From positions 1 through 64,000 of the forward strand of contig NZ_JBHRWV010000009.1 of NCBI RefSeq assembly GCF_042648145.1: 64,000 nucleotides of DNA. Reading direction: 5' to 3'. The notes under the pieces are model-generated. The model had not been told where the DNA came from. It worked only from the letters and a program-made list of their open reading frames with translations, and did not search any database. Below, in pieces: positions 34,907-42,674 of the stretch. The DNA is from Salinicoccus sesuvii (GTDB lineage: Bacteria; Bacillota; Bacilli; Staphylococcales; Salinicoccaceae). The number at the start of each line of letters is the position of its first letter. Within the stretch, counting starts at the first letter, position 1. The translations under genes and the position numbers were made by a program.

Positions 34907-34926
34907 ATTATATGTTTTACACATAT
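34907..34926 (-). promoter_or_regulatory. Mn-catalase -10 region with overlapping inverted repeat
   Basis: On the minus strand TATAAT (34907-34912) abuts an inverted repeat ATATGT-N5-ACATAT (34910-34926). A further ACATATGT occurs at 34953-34960. The repeat resembles an operator but not clearly a PerR or Fur box. Confidence 0.4.
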
Positions 34927-34967
34927 AAGTTACCCTCTAACTTTTTTAACAAACATATGTAAAAAAA

Positions 34968-34997
34968 GAGCAGCTGAACGTAATCGTTCAACTGCTC
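34968..34997 (-). terminator. terminator of the marR-wrbA operon
   Basis: GAGCAGCTGAACG and CGTTCAACTGCTC form a 13-bp stem with one mismatch and a TAAT loop. Seven T follow on the minus strand (34961-34967). Confidence 0.88.
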
Positions 34998-35005
34998 CAC
35001 TATTC

Positions 35006-35617
35006 TTACTGTCCTTGTCCTTCTTTGAGCCACTTAGCTATTTCGATTGTGCGTTTCGCCTGGCTTTTCACAGCATCTTCTATATCTCCGACAATGCCAT
35101 TCTCATCCACCGTTGCAGAAACACCATAAGGATTGCCTCCAGAGGCAAACTGTACAGGATCCGCATACCCTGTAGGTACGATGATTGCCCCCCAGTGTGC
35201 CAGTGTCTTATGAATCGACAGCACTGTAGCTTCTTGGCCACCATGCGGATTCTGCGCTGAAGTCATTGCACCAGCGACCTTGTTTACAAGCTTACCTTGA
35301 GCCCATAAGCCACCCGTCGTATCGACGAATGCCCTGAATTGTGATGCCTCTACACCAAAACGCGTAGGAACACTGAAAATAATGGCGTCCGCCCAGTCGA
35401 GATCTTCTGTTGTTGCCTCTTCGACATTCTGCGTCTTTTCGTGATGTTCTTTCCATGCGGGATTCTGTTCTATGGCTTCCATGGGTGCCGTTTCCGGGAC
35501 TTTACGTAGTCTTACGTTTGCACCGACACTCTTACCTGCTTCTTCAGCCCACTGGGCCATCTGATGATTTGTACCGGTGGAGCTGTAGTAAACTACAGCC
35601 AAATTCAGTTCTGTCAT
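35006..35617 (-). CDS. wrbA: WrbA-type NAD(P)H:quinone oxidoreductase
   Basis: A 203-residue flavodoxin-fold protein. The FMN phosphate loop is YYSSTGTNHQMA near residues 9-20, and PTRFGVEASQFRAFVDTTGGLW and GGQEATVLSIH match the WrbA family. These enzymes reduce quinones by two electrons and protect from quinone stress. The gene follows a MarR regulator by 42 bases in the same transcript, a common arrangement for quinone- or thiol-responsive control. AAGGAGAG precedes the ATG. Confidence 0.92.
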   Translation of the reverse strand: MTELNLAVVYYSSTGTNHQMAQWAEEAGKSVGANVRLRKVPETAPMEAIEQNPAWKEHHEKTQNVEEATTEDLDWADAIIFSVPTRFGVEASQFRAFVDTTGGLWAQGKLVNKVAGAMTSAQNPHGGQEATVLSIHKTLAHWGAIIVPTGYADPVQFASGGNPYGVSATVDENGIVGDIEDAVKSQAKRTIEIAKWLKEGQGQ

Positions 35618-35659
35618 GATATCTCTCCTTAAAAAGAATGGTGTCGCAGATAAGATAGA

Positions 35660-36100
35660 TTACAACGAAACATTTTTCCCTAACTTTTTAAGTAGCTCAA
35701 TCAGTTCAGCTTTCTCTTCGGGATTGAGACCGTCAGCAACTTGTTCGAGACGCGCTGCATGGTCGGGAAAAATCTTATCCATCAACGATTTTCCTCTACC
35801 CGTCAGGGAAACGTATGAAACACGACGATCCGCCTCATACTGCTCCTTTTTTACGTATCCATCCTTTTCAAGATTTGTCACAACATAAGTAATCGAGCTT
35901 GAGGAAATCAATACCTTCTCCCCGATATGCTGAACTTGCTGTGGGCCTTTACTGTAAAGTAGCTCCAATACTGCAAAGGCAGTAGGATTTAGTCCGTGTT
36001 TTCTCATATCCTTGAATGCTTCTGTTTGAAATGCATGAAATGCATGATGAAGTACCACATAAAGCTTCAATGACAGTTCCCGGTTATTTGATTCTTCCAT
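35660..36100 (-). CDS. MarR-family regulator of wrbA
   Basis: A 146-residue winged-helix repressor of the MarR family. The DNA-reading region is HIGEKVLISSSSITYVVTNLEKDGYV with the wing EADRRVSYVSLTGRG. It is close to the MhqR/YkvE type that senses quinones in Bacillus and Staphylococcus (family inference). As first gene of marR-wrbA it probably represses its own operon. A perfect 10-base palindrome lies about 31 bases upstream of its start. Confidence 0.86.
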   Translation of the reverse strand: MEESNNRELSLKLYVVLHHAFHAFQTEAFKDMRKHGLNPTAFAVLELLYSKGPQQVQHIGEKVLISSSSITYVVTNLEKDGYVKKEQYEADRRVSYVSLTGRGKSLMDKIFPDHAARLEQVADGLNPEEKAELIELLKKLGKNVSL

Positions 36101-36130
36101 TTTTCCACCCCCATTTTTAAAACTTTGCTC

Positions 36131-36140
36131 CGTAATTACG
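36131..36140. promoter_or_regulatory. possible MarR operator
   Basis: CGTAATTACG is a perfect palindrome just downstream of a plausible minus-strand -10 (TACAAT near 36150). The position suits autorepression by the MarR protein. Short length makes this tentative. Confidence 0.3.
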
Positions 36141-36269
36141 TACCTAGCTAATTGTACTATACCCTTCTAATTATTCTAAATATGAAATTCTATGTTTTAA
36201 CCTACTATAATTGTTATATATATGTAATATGCGATTAATTTCAAATAATAATATGTAGGGAGCGTTTTT

Positions 36270-37868
36270 ATGTCGGATAAAACAAAAAGGAGTGGGATGA
36301 AAGCAATAGACTGGAAAATCTTTTTGCCTTCCTTAATTCTTATACTTCTAGTCAGTGTCCCACTCGCAATTTACGAGACACAATCACTGGAGCTCCTCAA
36401 CGGTATTTTCGATCAGATCATCGACAACTTCGGTTGGGGCTATATATGGTACGCCACGCTCCTTCTTATCGCCGGTCTTTATCTTTCATTTTCAAAATAC
36501 GGTAAAGTTGTACTTGGAGAACCGGATGAAAAGCCACGATTTTCACTGATTTCTTATGCTTCTATACTTATTGCCATGGGACTTGGCTCTACGATTATGA
36601 GAACCGGGATGGTTCAATGGGCTGAAGTGGCAAACAGTCCTCCGTTTGGTATTGAAGCGGGGTCGACAGATGCATTGCTCTGGGGCAATGCCTACTCCAT
36701 GTACATGTGGAGCTTTCAGATATTTTCCATATTCGTAATGACGGCACCAGCGATTGCCTACGTCATACACGTAAAAAAACGTCCAATGATGCGCGTTTCG
36801 GAAGCGACGCGTGTAATATTCGGCGATCGATTTACAGATGGTATCGGTGGCATATTAATTGATATCCTCTTCTTGGTCAGTATCCTTTCCGGTGCAGCAG
36901 TGACCCTAGGACTAGGAACTCCAATCATTACCTCGAATCTCGGTGCCCTTCTTAATATAGAAGTCACCTTTACCATGACAATGATTGTGACCATAATATG
37001 GGTGGCATTATTCTCACTGAGTGCCTACCTTGGTATCGAAAAAGGAATCAAACGTCTCAGTGTCCTTAATATATATCTTGCCGCTTTCTTGGCCCTATTC
37101 ATTCTGGTCATCGGTCCTGGTATATTCATTTTGGACTACTTCACAGATACAATCGGTCACTTGTTGAACAATTACATGACGTATTCTCTATTCACAGATT
37201 CCTTGGCACTCGAACAGACAGCTCACATGAGAGATCATATGATTTTCTGGATTGCTTATAGTGCTACTTGGGCGATGCTACACAGTGTGTTCGCAGCGAA
37301 AATTTCTAAAGGACGGACCATCAAAGAGATGATTCTAACGTACCTGCTGGCACCAACTGCCCTGTCGTGGATTGCGACCGGTATCCTAGGTGGACTCGGT
37401 GTACACAGACAGCTTAATGGTGAACTTGATGTCCTATCATTGGCTGAAGATCAAGAAGCGGTACAGATGATACCGGATATACTGCAGACTCTGCCATGGT
37501 CGGGATTCGTTATGGTACTCTACATCATTATCGCAATGATTTTCCTGACGACCACCCTAGATTCCACAACATTTACAATTGCGGCTTACACTAGTCGAAA
37601 TGACATGAGTGAACAGGATCCATCGAAATTCCTGAGGATTTTCATCGCTTTCGTTATTACAGGTCTAGCACTCGTACTGATGCAGATAGGTGGTCTGGCA
37701 CCACTTGAAATCATCTCTGGAATGATGGGTATTCCAATCATCATTCTACAATTCCTGACAATCTATGCTGTTAAAAAGATGATAGATGAAGACGAAGCAT
37801 GGAAGCACAATATCCGAAAACCTGAAGGGTCATCAGCAGATAAGGAATATGGCTACAATAAGCAGTAA
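36270..37868 (+). CDS. divergent BCCT-family transporter
   Basis: A 532-residue, twelve-helix secondary transporter of the betaine/choline/carnitine family. Family markers include the early FDQIIDNFGW region, GLGTPIITSNL and FAAKISKGRTIKE after helix 8. The usual aromatic box, rich in Trp (W..FYWAWW..W), is changed to HMIFWIAYSATW, keeping only the last Trp in place, and the glycine stretch of helix 3 is also altered (GLGSTIMRTGMVQWAEV). The substrate may not be a typical trimethylammonium osmolyte. GTAGGGAG precedes the ATG. It stands alone, diverging from marR-wrbA, with a bidirectional hairpin behind. Confidence 0.88.
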   Translation: MSDKTKRSGMKAIDWKIFLPSLILILLVSVPLAIYETQSLELLNGIFDQIIDNFGWGYIWYATLLLIAGLYLSFSKYGKVVLGEPDEKPRFSLISYASILIAMGLGSTIMRTGMVQWAEVANSPPFGIEAGSTDALLWGNAYSMYMWSFQIFSIFVMTAPAIAYVIHVKKRPMMRVSEATRVIFGDRFTDGIGGILIDILFLVSILSGAAVTLGLGTPIITSNLGALLNIEVTFTMTMIVTIIWVALFSLSAYLGIEKGIKRLSVLNIYLAAFLALFILVIGPGIFILDYFTDTIGHLLNNYMTYSLFTDSLALEQTAHMRDHMIFWIAYSATWAMLHSVFAAKISKGRTIKEMILTYLLAPTALSWIATGILGGLGVHRQLNGELDVLSLAEDQEAVQMIPDILQTLPWSGFVMVLYIIIAMIFLTTTLDSTTFTIAAYTSRNDMSEQDPSKFLRIFIAFVITGLALVLMQIGGLAPLEIISGMMGIPIIILQFLTIYAVKKMIDEDEAWKHNIRKPEGSSADKEYGYNKQ

Positions 37869-37880
37869 CATTTACAAAAA

Positions 37881-37922
37881 TTAAAGAAGCCCGGCTCTCC
37901 TAGAGAGAGCCGAGCTTCTTTA
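37881..37922. terminator. bidirectional terminator between BCCT gene and dps
   Basis: Arms beginning TTAAAGAAGC and ending GCTTCTTTAA give a 19-bp stem with one mismatch and a 4-base loop between two convergent genes. Confidence 0.88.
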
Positions 37923-37924
37923 AT

Positions 37925-38392
37925 TTACTGGGCGACTTCCTTCCCGAGGAAAGATTTAAGCATCCAGTTATTCTTTTCAATATCTGTAACCATGCCGATG
38001 AAAATATCGGCCGTACGATCGTCACCGGCCGCTTCAGCCGACTTGATGCCTGCATCGAGTTCTCCAATGACAGCATCGTAGTCTGCTACGAGCTGCTTCA
38101 CCATCGCGTTGGCATCGACTTCATATTCAGCCTCTGCGATACTTGATCTTTCAATTGCTTCAGACTGTTTACCTATTGGTTCTCCCCCAATTGCTAAAAG
38201 TCTTTCAGCCAACTCATCCACGTAGGTGGAAGCTGTACCGTAAAGCTCCTCGAATTTGGCATGAAGGGAGAAGAAGTTCGCGCCCTTTACATACCAGTGA
38301 TAGTTATGAAGTTTCGTCCATAATACTGTAAAGTTTGCGACCTGTAGGTTAAGTGCATCTCTTACTTCCTGTTTGTTGTCTGTATTGGCCAT
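37925..38392 (-). CDS. dps: Dps/MrgA-family ferritin-like protein
   Basis: A 155-residue mini-ferritin that stores iron and protects DNA from peroxide. Ferroxidase motifs NYHWYVKGANFFSLHAKFEELY (His, Asp/Glu set) and VDELAERLLAIGGEP are present. Twelve such subunits form a hollow shell in the family. GGTGAGGA precedes the ATG. A PerR-like box lies upstream, which fits peroxide induction known for Bacillus mrgA and staphylococcal dps. Confidence 0.94.
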   Translation of the reverse strand: MANTDNKQEVRDALNLQVANFTVLWTKLHNYHWYVKGANFFSLHAKFEELYGTASTYVDELAERLLAIGGEPIGKQSEAIERSSIAEAEYEVDANAMVKQLVADYDAVIGELDAGIKSAEAAGDDRTADIFIGMVTDIEKNNWMLKSFLGKEVAQ

Positions 38393-38412
38393 TGGTCCTC
38401 ACCTTTCTTTGA

Positions 38413-38427
38413 GTATGATCATGATAA
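38413..38427. promoter_or_regulatory. PerR-like box upstream of dps
   Basis: On the minus strand TTATCATGATCATAC matches the PerR consensus TTATAATNATTATAA at 11 of 14 defined positions and is centrally symmetric. It touches a -10-like TATAGT (38427-38432), so binding would repress. Confidence 0.6.
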
Positions 38428-38520
38428 CTATACCCTAAGTCTTTCCCTCAAAACGCTCCTCACCAGTCTTTCACACGGTGTTCACAAATATAGAGAAACT
38501 GGAGCCGAACCTCTATTTTC

Positions 38521-39525
38521 CTATAATTCAGAGCGGTGAGGGGGTGCATAATGATTGAGATAGTTGCTGTTTAAATCATCAACATAACGCTTTAGTATAT
38601 CATCTATCTCCCTTAACTCAGTCTCGTCGAGAATCCAATTTGTAGTCCCTTCGACATCCTTCAGCTGTTCTGGCTTCCGTGCACCCCAGAGGGCAATGTC
38701 GAGTCCTGGCTGTGATAGGACCCAGCGCATCGCAAGTTGGGGTATGCTCTTATTGCGCTCCTTGGCAAAGGCCTCTAACTCTTCAACAGCGTCCATATGC
38801 CTGACAAACTGTTCTTTTGAATACATCGGATGCGTACGTCTGATATCCTCTTCAGAAAAGCGTGTCGATTTATCCATCTTACCAGTGAGCATGCCATGAG
38901 CCATAGGGGCCCACGCAAGACCGGTCATTTGATGCTTTGCACCATAGGTGAAGCAACTTCTCTGTCCGCGCTGGAGCATATTGAACTGGTTCTGCGTAAC
39001 ATGGAGTGGCGCTTCCTCACGGAATGCATCCATCTCTTCAGGTGTAAAGTTGGTCACCCCGATGGCGCGTATTTTGCCTTTGTCATACAGTTGCTTCATC
39101 TTTCCGGCCATTTCTTCCATCGGTACTTCCTTGTCCAGCCAATGGACTTGATATAAATCTAGATAGTCTGTTTTCAGCCGCTTGAGTGTATTATCCACTT
39201 CTTCTTCCACTCGCTCAGGACGCATATCGCGATAGACATCTCCATCCTTGGTCCAATCTATGCCTGGCTTTCCTGCAAGAACGATATCTTCCCGCTTCAC
39301 GTCAGATTGCTCCAACGCCTTACCAATGAATGTCTCCGATCTTCCCAAACCATAGTCGGGAGCCGTATCGATCATATTGATTCCTTGATTGAACGCCTCA
39401 TGGACAGTCCGTATGGCTGCCGCTTCATCCGGCTCATTTTGCCACATTACGCCACCCATGGCCCAGGTTCCGAGCGCAATGCGTGTCGCCTCTATATCGG
39501 TATCTCCAATCTTCACTCTTTCCAT
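38521..39525 (-). CDS. aldo/keto reductase
   Basis: A 334-residue NADPH-dependent aldo/keto reductase with a (beta/alpha)8 barrel. The catalytic tetrad is visible: Asp and Tyr in NMIDTAPDYGLGRSE, Lys in VLAGKPGID and His in LYQVHWLDKE. The C-terminus resembles IolS/YghZ-like members. Substrate unknown; probably a general aldehyde or sugar reductase. GAGAGGATGAG precedes the ATG. It stands alone; the upstream gap of about 120 bases before the next stop holds a terminator of the neighbour. Confidence 0.92.
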   Translation of the reverse strand: MERVKIGDTDIEATRIALGTWAMGGVMWQNEPDEAAAIRTVHEAFNQGINMIDTAPDYGLGRSETFIGKALEQSDVKREDIVLAGKPGIDWTKDGDVYRDMRPERVEEEVDNTLKRLKTDYLDLYQVHWLDKEVPMEEMAGKMKQLYDKGKIRAIGVTNFTPEEMDAFREEAPLHVTQNQFNMLQRGQRSCFTYGAKHQMTGLAWAPMAHGMLTGKMDKSTRFSEEDIRRTHPMYSKEQFVRHMDAVEELEAFAKERNKSIPQLAMRWVLSQPGLDIALWGARKPEQLKDVEGTTNWILDETELREIDDILKRYVDDLNSNYLNHYAPPHRSEL

Positions 39526-39644
39526 CTTCTCATCCTCTCAATTCATCTGGATTGTACATTTCCCTCTTCAGATACCCGGTATCAAAATTTCAAAAACCTT
39601 TCACATGGATTCAAAAAAGTGAGACCCCTCTGGATAATAGCCAT

Positions 39645-39684
39645 TAAAAAACCTCCAGAGCACATTTACCCGGGAGGTTTAAAA
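39645..39684 (-). terminator. terminator after the HAD phosphatase gene
   Basis: AAACCTCC (39649-39656) and GGAGGTTT (39673-39680) pair across a 16-base loop. A T-rich run follows on the minus strand. Confidence 0.7.
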
Positions 39685-39685
39685 T

Positions 39686-40471
39686 TTATTCTTGGATCAG
39701 TCCAGCTTGTTTCAGACCATTCAGTATACCGTCTTCATCGACATGACTGGTAACGTGTTTGGCGTAGGATTTAACCAGGTCGGTTGCGTTCCCCATTGCA
39801 TAGCTATTCTCAACAGCAGTCAACATTTCTACGTCGTTCGGCCCATCACCGAAAGCATATTGCCTATCACCAGAGAAATCGAGATGATTTATGATCTTCT
39901 CGATGCCATTTGCTTTCGACCCCCCTTTTGGAATAACGTCAACAGATAACGGATGCCACCTGACAAAATCAAATTTATTGTAAGCTTCCTCGTATTGCTG
40001 CTCCTCCCCTTCAGGACAAAAGAGTAGCGTCTGATAGAGTTCTTTTTCTTCGTGATAAGAGGAGTCATGAGTGGGTGTAATGCCCAGCTGCAAAGTAGAG
40101 AGACCTTCTGTAATATATTCGTGCTCAGGTACATTTGAGCGCATGTCATCTTCGCTCAGATAGATGACAGGATGGTCATTCTCAAGCGCGTGCTCGGTCA
40201 AATCTGATAGCGCATGCGCATCTAGTGGATTTTTGTAGATGACCTCCCCTTCCAGTACGACATACTGCCCGTTGCAGCTGATATATGTATCTATATCAAG
40301 TGCCTCTCTTAGCTCCTTGTACATAAATGGTGCCCGACCGGTCGCTATTGCGACGATGTGCCCGGCCTTTTTCAGCGCATCCACTGCCTGCCGTGTTGTA
40401 TCAGGCAGCTTTTTCTCGCTATTTAATAATGTTCCGTCTATATCAAAGAAAATTATACTTTTGTCCTGCAT
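39686..40471 (-). CDS. HAD-superfamily sugar phosphatase, Cof type
   Basis: A 261-residue Cof/YidA-type HAD hydrolase. Motif I is FFDIDGTLLNSEK near residue 8, motif II ATGRAP, motif III Lys in PKGGSKANGIE, and motif IV GDGPNDVEM. Members dephosphorylate sugar phosphates, FMN or similar metabolites. I start at the ATG at 40471 preceded by GAGGTG; a longer reading from 40537 lacks a site. Confidence 0.9.
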   Translation of the reverse strand: MQDKSIIFFDIDGTLLNSEKKLPDTTRQAVDALKKAGHIVAIATGRAPFMYKELREALDIDTYISCNGQYVVLEGEVIYKNPLDAHALSDLTEHALENDHPVIYLSEDDMRSNVPEHEYITEGLSTLQLGITPTHDSSYHEEKELYQTLLFCPEGEEQQYEEAYNKFDFVRWHPLSVDVIPKGGSKANGIEKIINHLDFSGDRQYAFGDGPNDVEMLTAVENSYAMGNATDLVKSYAKHVTSHVDEDGILNGLKQAGLIQE

Positions 40472-40550
40472 CCTTCGCACCTCATTCTGAAATTTGACTT
40501 TGCTCCACCTAATAATACAATACGAAGCACCTTTCATGTTAAAAGAAAGC

Positions 40551-41273
40551 CTATTCTATATTTGTTCTCAAGTTTTCATACCATGCTCTTGTCACTGCAT
40601 TCTCTGCGTCATTGACATAAATGTGAGTTTCCCCTTTTTTAATCATCACCATCTCACTCCTCGTATCTTCGATGTTCAGGAAATGGTGTGCACCACCTTC
40701 TGCAAAATAACCATGGCGTTGATGCAAGGTTCCGAACACATTGTGGTTGAAAGGGATATCCGGTACTGTGGATATCATTCGTACATCTTCTATTTCGTCA
40801 TACTCATACTCTACCTCACCAGGTGTTACATTCGCATACCCCTCTTCAAAAGTCATATCGACATCTGCAGTACTGCGTGCGAAAAGAAAAATGAATATAC
40901 CTACAACCACCCCGGACCATATGATCGCCATAATGAGATGACTCCGGTCGTAGGTTACAGTGTAGAGTTTGAAATCGACAATGAGGCTCAGAAGCATCAT
41001 TGTCGCAACGAAGGCTCCAAGTATCCATATTGAAAGCACAGGATCGACGAAAATATGGATACCCAACGCTAGAAGTAGGAGAACGAGCATGATAAAAAGA
41101 AATACATTCTCCAGTCGGCCGAGGTGCAGACTTTGTACCTTCAAATAGTCGTCATCTGTAAACCGACGGTCGTCAAAGCTGAAATACTTTCTCTTCTCAG
41201 ATATGTAGCGGGTATGGAAAGATTTGAGGAGCAAACCAGCAAACAATATGTATATCAATGTAAATATCATCAT
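40551..41273 (-). CDS. membrane protein, paralogue A of a tandem pair
   Basis: A 240-residue protein with four membrane helices (about residues 2-18, 55-72, 77-99, 115-132) and a C-terminal soluble part of about 105 residues that looks like a small beta-barrel. The early motif KRKYFSFDDRRFT and the ending THIYVNDAENAVTRAWYENL are shared with the next gene upstream, so the two arose by duplication. The soluble end recalls bacterial PH-like domains, but I cannot name a family. AAAGGAGG precedes the ATG. Confidence 0.72.
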   Translation of the reverse strand: MMIFTLIYILFAGLLLKSFHTRYISEKRKYFSFDDRRFTDDDYLKVQSLHLGRLENVFLFIMLVLLLLALGIHIFVDPVLSIWILGAFVATMMLLSLIVDFKLYTVTYDRSHLIMAIIWSGVVVGIFIFLFARSTADVDMTFEEGYANVTPGEVEYEYDEIEDVRMISTVPDIPFNHNVFGTLHQRHGYFAEGGAHHFLNIEDTRSEMVMIKKGETHIYVNDAENAVTRAWYENLRTNIE

Positions 41274-41322
41274 AACGCCTCCTTTGAAAAATTATGCCAT
41301 ACCATGAGCTTAAAAACAAAAA

Positions 41323-41345
41323 GGCGCAATCTTATTGATTGCACC
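41323..41345 (-). terminator. terminator between the paralogous membrane genes
   Basis: GGCGCAATC and GATTGCACC pair (one mismatch) around a 5-base loop. The minus strand then runs TTTTTGTTTTT. It ends the upstream copy of the pair. Confidence 0.8.
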
Positions 41346-41346
41346 C

Positions 41347-42066
41347 CTATTCCATATGCGCTACAAGCTCACTGTACCACTGCGATGTCACTGTCTCGTC
41401 ACTTGAATTGAAATAGATGTACCGGTCGTGAATGGCCAGTCGTATCATTTTATTTGAGCGATCCTCTATATGGAACGTATATCCTTTATCATCTTTTAGA
41501 AAATCCCCGTGGATATGAGGACCAATACCGGACATCCGGTTATCTACTGGAAGCGGCGGAAGCTCCTGGACCATTTCGATCTGATCGATATCGCTATAAT
41601 GGGTTTTCCACATCTCACCACTTATCATAGCCCCGTCTCCTTCGAATGTTACTTCTACTTTGTCTATACTCAATGACAGCATCATATAGAGGGTCACCGG
41701 TATGAGAAGAATCGGCCAGATTGAGTGCCACAAGTGCTTACGCCTGTGCGTCATCCGATATACTTTACAGTTGTTTATTGCGAGCATCAGGAACATGATG
41801 ATGTAAATTGAAATAATAAACCACACCGAGTTGACTGGGTCGATGTAAAGGTGATGGATGACTGCAAATATGAAGAGACCAAAAATCATAAAAATCGAGA
41901 ATCTCTCAAAAATGACAACCCAGGAATCTTCAAGCTGCAAGAGCTCCTGTTCTGTAAAATTAGCATCGTCAAAACTAAAATAACGCCTACTACTAGAAAA
42001 GAAATGAAGATAAAACGCCTGGATGACAATCGCAAACGTCGTTACGAAGAATATGATTGTTTCCAT
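41347..42066 (-). CDS. membrane protein, paralogue B of a tandem pair
   Basis: A 239-residue protein with the same plan as its neighbour: four helices (about 5-25, 50-68, 77-97, 112-130) and a C-terminal soluble domain. Shared points are SRRYFSFDDANFTEQE near residue 27 and RYIYFNSSDETVTSQWYSEL at the end. GAAGGAGTG precedes the ATG. It is separated from copy A by a terminator, so the two may be regulated separately. Function is unknown; the constant aromatic YFSFDD loop suggests a conserved contact. Confidence 0.72.
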   Translation of the reverse strand: METIIFFVTTFAIVIQAFYLHFFSSSRRYFSFDDANFTEQELLQLEDSWVVIFERFSIFMIFGLFIFAVIHHLYIDPVNSVWFIISIYIIMFLMLAINNCKVYRMTHRRKHLWHSIWPILLIPVTLYMMLSLSIDKVEVTFEGDGAMISGEMWKTHYSDIDQIEMVQELPPLPVDNRMSGIGPHIHGDFLKDDKGYTFHIEDRSNKMIRLAIHDRYIYFNSSDETVTSQWYSELVAHME

Positions 42067-42086
42067 ACTGCACTCCTTCTATTCTA

Positions 42087-42674
42087 CTAATCGATTAGGT
42101 CTTCACCGCTGTTCCATCGTCTGCTCATAAAGTACTCCGATTCCCCTGTATTGGCATTAATGTAATAGATCTCATCTTGCCGTTCCCCCCTCAGCACAAC
42201 TTTCCATAAGGGTAAGTGTACAAGTCTGAGGTCCGAGGACTCGTGATGTGGCTTCTTGAGTACATACGAGCGATCAATCTGCTTTGCCTGTACATCTTCT
42301 ATATATCGGTCGACCTCAGATTGGTCAATGGTAGCCCGGACGATGCTGTCTTTTTCTACAGCCACTTCGTGTATTGCAGGTACTGTGGAAAGCAGTCCGC
42401 GATAGCCTGAGACAGCATCTACGAATATCATATTGGGTGTGCGTTTCGGTTTAAACGGACGCCGCGCGGCAATGACCGTGTTTTTTATAATCCATACTGG
42501 GTGATGGATCAGATGGATACTTTCCAACCGCTGTCTGATGACCTCTTCGCTGACTGATACACTGAACTTGCGCATCACTCCAGATGCTCGCCTGATAAAG
42601 CGTGGAATTTCGTCTTGCGCCACAGATGAAGCACCAAGCCGTTCGATGTATTTTTCCTGCTTATCAATCAGCAT
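42087..42674 (-). CDS. hypothetical protein linked to the sodium symporter gene
   Basis: A 195-residue soluble, basic protein that I do not recognise. It has no signal peptide. Its C-terminus EIYYINANTGESEYF resembles the repeat ending of PepSY-like domains (weak). It begins 11 bases inside the symporter gene's end with its own GGAGGTGCC site, so it is translationally tied to that operon. Confidence 0.7.
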   Translation of the reverse strand: MLIDKQEKYIERLGASSVAQDEIPRFIRRASGVMRKFSVSVSEEVIRQRLESIHLIHHPVWIIKNTVIAARRPFKPKRTPNMIFVDAVSGYRGLLSTVPAIHEVAVEKDSIVRATIDQSEVDRYIEDVQAKQIDRSYVLKKPHHESSDLRLVHLPLWKVVLRGERQDEIYYINANTGESEYFMSRRWNSGEDLID

